Assembly: GCF_025499465.1 (NCBI RefSeq)
Contig: NZ_JAIMCA010000004.1
Location: forward strand, 682,001-746,000
Direction of reading: 5' to 3'
DNA length: 64,000 nt
From: Allobosea sp. BH3
GTDB lineage: Bacteria > Pseudomonadota > Alphaproteobacteria > Rhizobiales > Beijerinckiaceae
Shown here: piece after piece, positions 35,240 through 43,294 of the stretch
How the letters are laid out: every line of letters begins with the position of its first letter
How positions within the stretch are numbered: the stretch's first letter is position 1
The notes under the pieces: generated by a model
Seen by the model: the letters and a program-made list of their open reading frames with translations, nothing else
Database searches by the model: none
What the model was told of the DNA's origin: nothing
Translations under genes and position numbers: made by a program

Positions 35240-37399
35240 ATGCTCGGTTTTGGATTCTCGATCCCGCATGCGGCTCTCTGCGGTTCCCGCACGAGCGGCG
35301 GAGCGGCAGTGGCCCCGCCCGGCGCTTTCGCCCTTGCCGCCACCATGCCCTTCACGATCACGCGCTACGGGTCCGGCGTCGCCTCGACTTTCGGGCACAG
35401 CTTCTCCATGGACCCGGTCAAGCCGGTTCCGACGCATACGATCTACTGCGGCGCCGGCGGCAGCGACGCCGCAAACGGAACGAGCTGGGCCACCCGCGTG
35501 GCCTCGCTGAAGCAGGCCGCAACCCTCGCCAACGCCATCGGCAACGCGGCCAGCATCGTCCGCATCCTCGTGCAGGAAGGCCGCTATCTCTATCCGAACG
35601 ACTGGTCCGGCGTGATCGTGGATCGTGCTGGATTGATCATCGAGCCTTGCGACGCGGCCGGCGCGGTCTCGAACGGGGTCTTCCATTCGATTCACCACCA
35701 GACCATGCCGGCCTTCGCCTCGGTCGGCAGCGCCGTTCACTGCTCGACCTATACGACGGAGCTGCCGCAGCGCTCGGCGTGGGACGAGAGCATCCTCGAT
35801 GCCGACGGAGACCCGCAGGGCATCCCCAACGTGCCCGGTTCATTCGCCAACGAGGCCGCGATCATCGCCGGCATCAGCGCCTACCACGCGACGCACGCGA
35901 TGGGCGGCTGCTACCTCGATGCGACAAACAGGAAGCTCTACGTCCGCACGGCGGACGGCCGGGCTCCCGACAGCAACATCCATGTCGGACGGGGCGCGAA
36001 CAGCTCGACCGACGCCAACAGCCGCAACTTCTACCAATCGGGCATCTACTTCACGCCGAAGACGATCTGGGTGCGGAACATGCGCTGCTATGGCGGCATG
36101 AACTGGCTCTATGCCTACAACCCGCAGGGCCACACCATCGCCGGCTATCTCGCGGACTGCCGCTTCCTCCACGCAGGCTATAACGGCCTATCGGTCATGG
36201 GCGACGTGGCGCTCACGACGCTACGCTGCAGCTTCGGCTATGTCTATGAGGACGGCATCGGCTACACCCTGCCGGACGGCGCCGGCGTGGCCAACTTCCC
36301 GAAGTTCTTCGAGCTGGATTGCATCTACAAATGGTGCGGCCAGGACAGCGCCTCCGACACCTCGAAGAACGCCTCCTCGACTCATGACACCGTGCCCGGC
36401 GTCCGTGTGAACGGCCGGGCTCGCAAGACACAGAACCGCGCCTTTCACGACATCGCCGCTTCGCAGAGCTGGAACCTCGGCGTCATCGCCCGCGACTGCC
36501 GCCAGACGGGCGTCCAGAGCGGCGCCTTCGCCTCCGGCTACAACCCGAACACGGGAGAAACCTCCAAGATCTGGCTCGATGCCTGCCAGTCCGTCGACAA
36601 CGCCTACGATCTCGAGGCCTACAAGGGCGGCACGCTCTCCTACGCCAACATGGACGCGACCGGCTTCGTCAACGACAACGGCTCCGGCACGATCACGACC
36701 TACAACGCGCCGCCAGTGCTGCCCGGCGCGACAGGGGCGCTCTCCGCCGCCGCGCTGACTTCGTCGACGGTGCAGCTCACCTTCACGGATGCGAGCGGCG
36801 CGACCGGCTATCAGTATCGCCTCAACGGCGCCGGCTCCTGGCTGACGCTGGCCGCAGACAGGATCGTAACCGGCCTGACGCAGAGCACGACCTACGGCTT
36901 CGAGGTTAGGGCTGCGAATGGCGACGGGAACGGGCCGGTTTCAAGCAGCGCCAACGCGACGACGCCAGCGACTCCCGCGCCGGTCGCCATCTTCTCGGGC
37001 GGCGACATGTCGAGCACGGCCGGCTGGAATGCGTATTACGGCGGGTCGCCCTTCACCAATGTCGGCGGCCAAATGGTTGTCTCGCCAGTTGGCAGTGAAC
37101 AATTCAATGCGAACTCCAAAAATTTCGACAGCAACCCGACCGCTGGCAAATATTATGAGATCTCAATCGAGGTTTTGAACTATACCGGCGGCAGCTTCCG
37201 CATTGATTTCGTAGGTGGCACGACGCGCTCATCGGCCACCTTCAATTCAAACGGCACGCAGACGTTCAGACTGCAGGGCAATAGCGGCAACAGCTCACTC
37301 GCGATCCTGCTGCTTGGTGCCGGTGGGACGAATAACTTCAAACTCGACAACCTATCTGTGATAGGCCCCTATGACACGGCAACGGTCGGCGCTGGGTAA
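35240..37399 (+). CDS. Right-handed beta-helix tailspike-like protein with FN3 and C-terminal sugar-binding domain
   Basis: A 719-residue protein. Its N-terminus has no clear signal peptide. IYCGAGGSDAANGTSWATR (about 68-86) opens a parallel beta-helix of pectate-lyase/tailspike type (about 65-480). A fibronectin type III domain follows (about 495-575, YQYRLNGAGSWLTLAA). The last 130 residues form a beta-rich domain like a CBM4/9 jelly roll (NNFKLDNLSVIGP). Directly behind the GhsA-like gene, it takes the position of the receptor-binding spike GhsB. It may bind or cut surface polysaccharide. The last 400 bases look less GC-rich than the rest, hinting at domain exchange. Confidence 0.72.
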   Translation: MLGFGFSIPHAALCGSRTSGGAAVAPPGAFALAATMPFTITRYGSGVASTFGHSFSMDPVKPVPTHTIYCGAGGSDAANGTSWATRVASLKQAATLANAIGNAASIVRILVQEGRYLYPNDWSGVIVDRAGLIIEPCDAAGAVSNGVFHSIHHQTMPAFASVGSAVHCSTYTTELPQRSAWDESILDADGDPQGIPNVPGSFANEAAIIAGISAYHATHAMGGCYLDATNRKLYVRTADGRAPDSNIHVGRGANSSTDANSRNFYQSGIYFTPKTIWVRNMRCYGGMNWLYAYNPQGHTIAGYLADCRFLHAGYNGLSVMGDVALTTLRCSFGYVYEDGIGYTLPDGAGVANFPKFFELDCIYKWCGQDSASDTSKNASSTHDTVPGVRVNGRARKTQNRAFHDIAASQSWNLGVIARDCRQTGVQSGAFASGYNPNTGETSKIWLDACQSVDNAYDLEAYKGGTLSYANMDATGFVNDNGSGTITTYNAPPVLPGATGALSAAALTSSTVQLTFTDASGATGYQYRLNGAGSWLTLAADRIVTGLTQSTTYGFEVRAANGDGNGPVSSSANATTPATPAPVAIFSGGDMSSTAGWNAYYGGSPFTNVGGQMVVSPVGSEQFNANSKNFDSNPTAGKYYEISIEVLNYTGGSFRIDFVGGTTRSSATFNSNGTQTFRLQGNSGNSSLAILLLGAGGTNNFKLDNLSVIGPYDTATVGAG

Positions 37400-37765
37400 T
37401 CGCTATGACGTGCAGACGGGAAGGCAAGGGAGCCTTGGCCCTGCGCGCCGATTGCCGACAAAGCCCCGACGAATTACGACCAGCAGATGGCAGAGTTTAG
37501 TTTGGCCCTTATTGTCGGAAACCAAGGATTCAAGGTTCAATTAACCTAACAGTTTTTGGCATAGTCGACGCCGCGCGCTGAGTCTTTCGCAAGCTTCTTC
37601 GCGCAGTTCATCTTCGAATTTCCATCCCCGCGACACCACACTGTTGCCACCGCGCAACAACGGCAATGAGTCTGCGTAACCTATCGGCAAGCAGGTTCCG
37701 TTGTTCACGGCGAGACGATAAAGCTTGCTTTCAGAGTGGCGGTCCTGCGCCACTCTCGCTGTTGA
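37400..37765. other. Intergenic region upstream of the OPX gene
   Basis: About 365 bases without a supportable gene. It is AT-richer than its surroundings (notably around 37530-37560) and contains short inverted repeats of AACC and GGTT, so it probably holds the promoter of the export gene. Open frames crossing it antisense to the OPX gene look spurious. Confidence 0.5.
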
Positions 37766-38980
37766 ATGAGTCTGGATATGAGCCTGAGCATGCCCGCGCC
37801 ATCGCCGATGATGGCGGCAAGACGGTTTTTCTGCGCCGCTTTCATGTTCACCGCGCTGTCGGCCTGCTCGGCTTTCCCCACCCAGGGTCCCAACTCGCTC
37901 GAGGTCAAGCAGGAAGTGGCTCCGTCCGAGGCGGGGACCGGCTATGTGCTCATCGACCTCAGCCCCTCCAATGTCTCCGTCCTCGAAAAATCCGGCCCCA
38001 AGGCGATCGGCGACAGCTTCGCCCGGCTCGGGGGCGGCCAGCCGCGCCTGCTGTTCGGCGTGGGCGACATCGTCGGCCTCACCATCTTCGAGGCGGCGGC
38101 CGGCGGCCTGTTCATTCCCGCGGAAGCGGGCTCGCGCGCGGGCAATTTCGTCACCCTGCCGGCGCAGGAGGTTGACCGTAACGGCATGATCCAGGTCCCC
38201 TTCGCCGGGCTCGTCCAGGCGTCGGGGCGCTCGCCCTCCGAGGTGAAGGCGACGATCGAAGAGCGCCTGCGCAACCGCGCGATCGAGCCGCAGGCCATCG
38301 TGACGCTTCAGGAAGCGCGCTCGACACTGGTCACCGTGACTGGCGAAGCCTCGCAGCCGGCGCGCTTCGCGCTGTCCCGTTCGAGCGACCGCATGCTCGA
38401 TGCGATCACCCGGGCGGGCGGCTCCAAATGGCCGCCCTACGAGACCTATGTCACGTTGCAACGTGGCGGCCGGACGACCATGATCTATTACAACCGGCTG
38501 CTGAACGAGCCCCGGAACAACGTCTTCGTGCAGCCCGGCGACGTGCTCAGCCTGTCGCGCCAGATGCGTTCCTTCATGGCGCTCGGCGCGTCCGGCCAGA
38601 ACGGCTTCATCAACTTCGAGGCGGAGACGCTGACGCTGTCGCAGGCCGTCGGCCGCGCCGGCGGCATCCTCGACTCGCGCGGCGACCCGGCGCAGACCTT
38701 CCTCTACCGGCTCGAGAGCCGCCAGGCGCTCGAGAAGATGGGCTATGACACGAGTGCCTATCCCCGCGACCAGGTTCCCGTCATCTACCGCGTGAACCTG
38801 CGCGATCCGCAGAGCTACTTCCTGGCCGGGCGGATGCCGATGAACGACAAGGACGTCCTGTTCGTCTCGAATGCGCAGACCGTCGAACTGACCAAGGTCC
38901 TCGAGATCCTGCAGCTGTCGGGTAACACCGTCACCGATGTCGACGCGGCGCGCATCATCCTCAAGGGCTACAGGCTCTAA
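37766..38980 (+). CDS. Wza/KpsD-type outer-membrane polysaccharide export lipoprotein (OPX)
   Basis: A 404-residue lipoprotein. The signal ends in a lipobox FTALSAC (about 28-34), giving a lipid-anchored Cys. A poly_export domain (LLFGVGDIVGLTIFEAAAGG, about 96-115) and SLBB domains (VTVTGEASQPARFALS and FMALGASGQNGFINFEA) follow in the Wza order. It would form the outer-membrane channel for polymer release. It is the second export protein beside ExoF but, unlike ExoF, lacks the coiled coil. Starts at 37766, 37778, 37790 and 37808 are all possible. Confidence 0.9.
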   Translation: MSLDMSLSMPAPSPMMAARRFFCAAFMFTALSACSAFPTQGPNSLEVKQEVAPSEAGTGYVLIDLSPSNVSVLEKSGPKAIGDSFARLGGGQPRLLFGVGDIVGLTIFEAAAGGLFIPAEAGSRAGNFVTLPAQEVDRNGMIQVPFAGLVQASGRSPSEVKATIEERLRNRAIEPQAIVTLQEARSTLVTVTGEASQPARFALSRSSDRMLDAITRAGGSKWPPYETYVTLQRGGRTTMIYYNRLLNEPRNNVFVQPGDVLSLSRQMRSFMALGASGQNGFINFEAETLTLSQAVGRAGGILDSRGDPAQTFLYRLESRQALEKMGYDTSAYPRDQVPVIYRVNLRDPQSYFLAGRMPMNDKDVLFVSNAQTVELTKVLEILQLSGNTVTDVDAARIILKGYRL

Positions 38981-39049
38981 GCAGGGCAAAAATCGTCGGT
39001 CTCGCCTGCGGCGGGGCCGAAGTCTTCACCGACCACAATACCCATCGGA

Positions 39050-39074
39050 CCGGAACGCGGATCGCGTATTCCGG
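39050..39074. terminator. Hairpin between convergent genes
   Basis: CCGGAA (39050-39055) pairs with TTCCGG (39069-39074), with an inner CGCG/CGCG pair, giving a stable stem about 70 bp after the OPX stop. The next gene is on the opposite strand, so it may be a shared terminator. There is no T tract. Confidence 0.4.
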
Positions 39075-39190
39075 CCCGATGCGTTTCCGAGATGCAGGAA
39101 GCGGTCGTCGCGCTTGCGACCGGAGGCCGCTCTAGATTGATAGAGAACGAGAAGCCCGATCGGATTGCTGCAATCTGATCGGCGCGAGCT

Positions 39191-39430
39191 CTAGCGGTTC
39201 GGAACGACGCGCGAACCTGAACCTGTCGGCGGGATGGGGCGCGACCGCTGCCCTTCGAGCCTGTCCTGGTCCCGCCTGATCAGATCCTGCTGCCAACGTT
39301 GCTCGTTTCTCCGACGATGGATCCGGGCGGCGCGCTCTTCCTTCGAGATCGAGGCGGCTGACGCACGGCCGAGGGGCAGCAGCGCTAGCAATGCCGCGCC
39401 GATGAACGCCCTGCGCTCGAGAGATCGCAT
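39191..39430 (-). CDS. Small exported basic protein
   Basis: A 79-residue protein preceded by a very strong GGAGGGGGGAAG site right before its ATG. The start MRSLERRAFIGAALLALLPL shows an RR-containing signal peptide, with likely cleavage after GRASA (about 25). The mature part is short and very basic (EERAARIHRRRNEQRW), ending in a Pro-rich tail. It has no known family. The basic periplasmic peptide could bind acidic polymer. It stands between the OPX gene and the second BTLCP. Confidence 0.72.
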   Translation of the reverse strand: MRSLERRAFIGAALLALLPLGRASAASISKEERAARIHRRRNEQRWQQDLIRRDQDRLEGQRSRPIPPTGSGSRVVPNR

Positions 39431-39922
39431 CTTCCCCCCTCCGTATCAGAGCCCGGCTACCCGCTGAGGCTGGGCAACGTCTTACTGCAGAGCGCATTCG
39501 CAGTCATGCGACCGCGCGCTTCATGCGCACGAGACGACACGGCCCGGCCGGGAGATAGCCGACCGAAAAGCTGTGATGCCGGCACGGGCCGATAGGCCAC
39601 AACCAGGGTTCGGCAAGAAAGAATTCATACTGATCGGAATTGGCCCGGAGCGCCGCTCGCCTCCAGACAAGCGGGAATATGAGCGAGTGCGGAATCGAAT
39701 TGCTCAATATGTTCGATTGTGAGCCAATTCGAGACAGAAGAACCAATAAATTCTTCGCCAGACGAGGCAAACGATGAATTTCGGTGGAATTTATATGACT
39801 AAGTAAATGCTAAATACGTAGATTAACAAAAACCTGATCCGAAGCGCGCTCTTTTGCTTTCTTTCTTACGGCGACGGATAGCCGGCCTTCCCTAGGTTTC
39901 ATGCTCGATTGAGGGACGAGCA
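39431..39922. other. Intergenic region between small exported gene and second BTLCP
   Basis: About 490 bases. The part from about 39760 to 39850 is strongly AT-rich, the richest in the window, and must carry the promoter of the BTLCP gene. A TTG-started minus-strand frame (39504-39770) lacks a ribosome site and is not called. Confidence 0.5.
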
Positions 39923-40813
39923 ATGAATCCTTTGACGAAGGCATTATTAGTTTCGGCCTTGCTTGGAGGCGGGAGCGCCTTGGCGGCCGCCTACCCCGAG
40001 CCGAACACGATCCGCGTCAGCCCTCCGATTCCTTCGGCAAGCGCGTTGACCGAGACCGCGGCGGCCCTCGCACCGCTGGCTTTCGTGCAATTCTGCATGT
40101 CGTATCGGGATCAGTGCGCGGCGTCGGAGCCCGTGGCGGCACTGACTCTCGATGCGGAAATCTGGGAGAACCTTCACCGCGTCAATCGCGAAGTGAATGA
40201 CGCGATCACGCCGGATGAGGCGAAGGGGGGCTACGACTGGTCCCTGGAAACGCGCCTGGGCAACTGCAACGACTACGCCATTCAAAAGCGTAGCGCCTTG
40301 ATCAGACTGGGCTATCCCGCCGCGGCGCTCTCGCTGGCCGTGGTCAAGACTGCATTTGGCGAGGGCCATCTCGTCGTGACGGTCCGAACCGACCGCGGCG
40401 ACTTCGTCCTGGACAATCGACGCAACACCATCGTCGCCTGGAATCGCACTGGCTACCGCTGGATCAAGCGGCAATCGGTAGAGAACCCTCAGCATTGGGT
40501 GGCGCTCGTCGAAAAGCCCGATCTGCGCCGCGTTCAGCCGGCGGCACGTCCGCCGGCCATCGCTTCGTCGCCTGCAAGCGAAAGCCAGAACGCCATCGCT
40601 ACGGCGGGTGCGACGGATACGGCCGAAGGTTCGAAGTGGTCGACAGCCATCCCGTTGCCGTCGATCGGCTTTGCCGCGAGGCGCCTGGACTTGATCATGC
40701 CGGCGCAGTCGCCGGAGCGCCCGTATGCAATAGGCGCTACGATCAGCCATGCTGCGGCGGGCCGCCAACTGGCAATGCTCGCCTTCGACGAGATTGGTCG
40801 CTGGTCGCTCTGA
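39923..40813 (+). CDS. BTLCP transglutaminase-like cysteine proteinase, exported (paralogue B)
   Basis: A 296-residue protein with a signal peptide (about 1-23, ending ALAAA). The BTLCP triad is complete: Cys115 in LGNCNDYAIQK, His149 in GEGHLVVTV and Asp164 in FVLDN. It shares LAPLxFVxFC and WIKRQ segments with paralogue A but carries an extra C-terminal tail of about 110 residues, rich in Ala, Pro and Ser, absent from A. It is soluble and periplasmic rather than lipid-anchored. It may process an exported protein such as an RTX adhesin. Confidence 0.88.
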   Translation: MNPLTKALLVSALLGGGSALAAAYPEPNTIRVSPPIPSASALTETAAALAPLAFVQFCMSYRDQCAASEPVAALTLDAEIWENLHRVNREVNDAITPDEAKGGYDWSLETRLGNCNDYAIQKRSALIRLGYPAAALSLAVVKTAFGEGHLVVTVRTDRGDFVLDNRRNTIVAWNRTGYRWIKRQSVENPQHWVALVEKPDLRRVQPAARPPAIASSPASESQNAIATAGATDTAEGSKWSTAIPLPSIGFAARRLDLIMPAQSPERPYAIGATISHAAAGRQLAMLAFDEIGRWSL

Positions 40814-40870
40814 CGGCCTGGCACGGCACCGGCATCCAAGGGTGCCGCGCGCGGGCGCGGCACGCTTCGC

Positions 40871-42082
40871 TCAAGCGCTGTTCATGGCTTTGATGCCCGC
40901 AGGTTCGGGCAGCAGCCTGTCATAAGCGGCGACCAGCTTTTCGGCCTCGCTCGCCCAATCGAAATGGGCGTCGGCATAAGTCTTCGCCGCACGTCCCTTG
41001 CTTTCCCTCAACGCCTCGTCATCGATCAGCAAAGCGCAGGCGCGAGCCAGGCCATCGGGCGTCTCATTGTCGGCATAGGTCCCCGCGGTTCCGAGCAGGC
41101 GCCGTGTCTCCGTCAAGGGATAGGCCACCGACGGCACGCCCAACGCCGAATATTCGAAGACTTTGTTCATGCTGATCTTGTCGTTGTACTGGTTTACCGG
41201 GTCGGGGATGATGCCGATATCGAAGCTGCTCATCGCCTCGATCAAGGCCTCGCCCTTCAGATAGCCGGTAAACGTGATGTGATCAGCCACGCCGAGGCGC
41301 CTCGCGAGCGACTTGGCGGCCTCCAGCGCAGGCCCGTCGCCGACGACGACCGCTCGAATGCCGGAGCGGCCCTGCTCGACGCAGAGCAGGTGCACGCAAC
41401 GGACGAGATGATCGACGCCATCCTGATCGCCGATGATCCCCATATAGCCCAGCACCAGCCGCGCGCCCGCCCGCAGCGCAGGGCTTGCCGGCACGCGCCG
41501 GAACCGGGAGCGATCCATGACACTGTAGACGGTGACGACGTCCTCCGGCCGCCTGCCCCCGCGACCGATGGCCAGGGCCCGGTAGGTTTCGTTTGCCGAG
41601 ATCACGAGATCGGCCGCGCGGAAGCTGCAGCGCTCGAGGAACATCAGGAGCCGATGCATGAGGCCGCGCTTGCCGAATTTGGCCTCGAAGAGCTCGGGGC
41701 AAACGTCGTGATGGTCGAAGACGAACTTCTTCCCGAACAGCTTGAAGGGCGCCGCGACGAGAAAGATGAGATCGGGTGGATTGCAGGCCTGAACGACATC
41801 GAAGCCGCCACGGAAGGCGATCTTCAGCAGCAGACGAAGCTCATGGAAGAGCGCCGATCCATACTCGATCAGAAACCCCGCGGCGCCTCGTCCCTCGGTC
41901 GGCCGCGGGTGTCGGAAAATCTCGATTCCATCGATGACCTCGAACGACGCCGGGTACTCCTCGGTCCTCGGGCAGATGACGGAAATCTTCCACCCGGCAT
42001 CACGAAGCGCCAAGGCCTCCTGCCAGACCCTGCGATCCATGGGCACAGGCAAATTCTCGACGATAATCACGCAAGACCGCAT
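40871..42082 (-). CDS. GT4-family glycosyltransferase
   Basis: A 403-residue GT-B enzyme: VIIVENLPVPMDRRVWQEAL at the N-terminus (the WxEA-type acceptor motif of WbuB-like transferases), VFDHHDVCPELFE (about 130-142), then GYMGIIGDQDGVDHLV and the donor motif KISMNKVFEYSALGVP (about 301-316). The EYxALG in place of E-x7-E is normal for this subgroup. It is divergent from the lyase gene across 255 bp containing repeat elements. Confidence 0.9.
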   Translation of the reverse strand: MRSCVIIVENLPVPMDRRVWQEALALRDAGWKISVICPRTEEYPASFEVIDGIEIFRHPRPTEGRGAAGFLIEYGSALFHELRLLLKIAFRGGFDVVQACNPPDLIFLVAAPFKLFGKKFVFDHHDVCPELFEAKFGKRGLMHRLLMFLERCSFRAADLVISANETYRALAIGRGGRRPEDVVTVYSVMDRSRFRRVPASPALRAGARLVLGYMGIIGDQDGVDHLVRCVHLLCVEQGRSGIRAVVVGDGPALEAAKSLARRLGVADHITFTGYLKGEALIEAMSSFDIGIIPDPVNQYNDKISMNKVFEYSALGVPSVAYPLTETRRLLGTAGTYADNETPDGLARACALLIDDEALRESKGRAAKTYADAHFDWASEAEKLVAAYDRLLPEPAGIKAMNSA

Positions 42083-42102
42083 AGACTATGGCTCCGGACA
42101 CC

Positions 42103-42161
42103 TTCCGTAGTGCTCAAACGGAGACCAGAAAGTCTAATCCGCTCTTGGACTTTCCGTAGTG
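42103..42161. promoter_or_regulatory. Direct and inverted repeats in a divergent promoter region
   Basis: TTCCGTAGTG occurs twice (42103-42112 and 42152-42161). Between them GAAAGTC (42128-42134) and GACTTTC (42148-42154) form a perfect 7-bp inverted repeat with a 13-base spacer, overlapping the second direct copy. The cluster lies just upstream of the GT4 start and 177 bp before the lyase gene. It looks like a regulator binding site. Confidence 0.45.
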
Positions 42162-42337
42162 GGTAGTTTGGCGCAATGATGTTGTCCAGCGCCCGCGCGG
42201 CAGGTCGCCAGCGGCCTCTCGATTTTTCAACAGATCGGTAAACGAAGTCGGCAGCTCGCCCTGGAGATGCTTGGACAAATCTGCCCGGGTCGAACACAGT
42301 GCAGCGCGGCGGTGCCGCTATGATCGGACGATAGAAT

Positions 42338-43165
42338 ATGGCTGCATTACCAGAGCGGTTCGGCATCCTCCTGGCCTTGCTGACCGGCTTCCTTCTCGGT
42401 CAACCCGCCAACGCGGAATCGCCCTCCCCTCTCATCACCGAGCTGACCGTCACCGGCGGCCAGCGCTTCACCCTGATCGGTCCGCGCCATCCGTGGAATG
42501 CGGTCCGGACGAGCCTGGACGGCGAGGCCGGCTGGATTGCGATGGAGTGTCGCGAGAACGAGCGCCGCCCGGGGGCCGGAATGGATGCCGGAGTGGACAG
42601 GGTCGGCTTCGATGGCTTCGCCCACCCCATAGCAGCGCCCGCGGTCCGCATCCGCTTTTCAGTCGTGCCGGGGGAGAACAGCTTTGCCACCGGGCCGGGG
42701 GACTGGCTGAACTTTTTCGAGATGCACGCGCACAAGGCGGCGGGAGACGTGGTCGAGAACTCCGGCCCGCTGCTCTTCACCTGGGAATGGTCCTACGGCG
42801 CCAAGCGGCCGGAGTTCCGGATCATCAGGCAATATCTCACGGCGAACCCGCCGCAGGATCTCGGCAGCTACAAGCGCGATAATCTCTACCGCTCGACCAC
42901 CGCGATGCAGATCGGCAAGCGTTACGACTTCACCGTCGAAATGCGTTTCGACCCGACCGCGGCCGGATATGTCCGCGTGACGATGAACGGAAACCCGATC
43001 GTGAACTATGCCGGGCCCTTCGGCTACGGCCCCGAGCGGATCCCGTATCCGCAGTTCCGGCTCTACCGCAACGCCCGGACGACGACCAGCAAGGCTCTCT
43101 TCAGGATCGTCGAGATCCGATCCGGCGCGACGGCGGCCGACATAGCCAGGGATACCTCGCCGTGA
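42338..43165 (+). CDS. Exported polysaccharide lyase (heparin-lyase-like fold)
   Basis: A 275-residue protein with a signal peptide (about 1-27, ending ANAES). The mature part is a beta-jelly-roll typical of PF14099-type lyases: VRIRFSVVPGENSFATG, FEMHAHKAAGD with catalytic-type His, and RYDFTVEMRFDPTAAGYVRV, ending in short basic strands. It could degrade or trim an acidic EPS in the periplasm or outside. It is separate from the GH16 enzyme, so two polymer-cutting activities exist in the locus. Confidence 0.78.
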   Translation: MAALPERFGILLALLTGFLLGQPANAESPSPLITELTVTGGQRFTLIGPRHPWNAVRTSLDGEAGWIAMECRENERRPGAGMDAGVDRVGFDGFAHPIAAPAVRIRFSVVPGENSFATGPGDWLNFFEMHAHKAAGDVVENSGPLLFTWEWSYGAKRPEFRIIRQYLTANPPQDLGSYKRDNLYRSTTAMQIGKRYDFTVEMRFDPTAAGYVRVTMNGNPIVNYAGPFGYGPERIPYPQFRLYRNARTTTSKALFRIVEIRSGATAADIARDTSP

Positions 43166-43294
43166 CGCGGCTCGCGCAGGATTTCAGCAGAAAATAAGCC
43201 GAACACCGGTTCACCCAACACCATGAACGGCGCTATAGCGCAGATGGACGCCCATGGCGGGTGATTGATAAGCCGAGACAGGATCGCGCCCCGC

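Noticed and set aside
34960-37399. A complete prophage or GTA cluster
   Set aside because: Only the spike-base and tailspike-like genes are present; no terminase, portal, capsid, tail, integrase or attachment site was seen around them.
37541-38989. A 482-codon frame antisense to the OPX gene
   Set aside because: No motif or start site; the + strand encodes a clear Wza-type lipoprotein.
39504-39770. An 88-codon minus-strand frame in the AT-rich gap
   Set aside because: It needs a TTG start without a ribosome site and has no recognisable domain.
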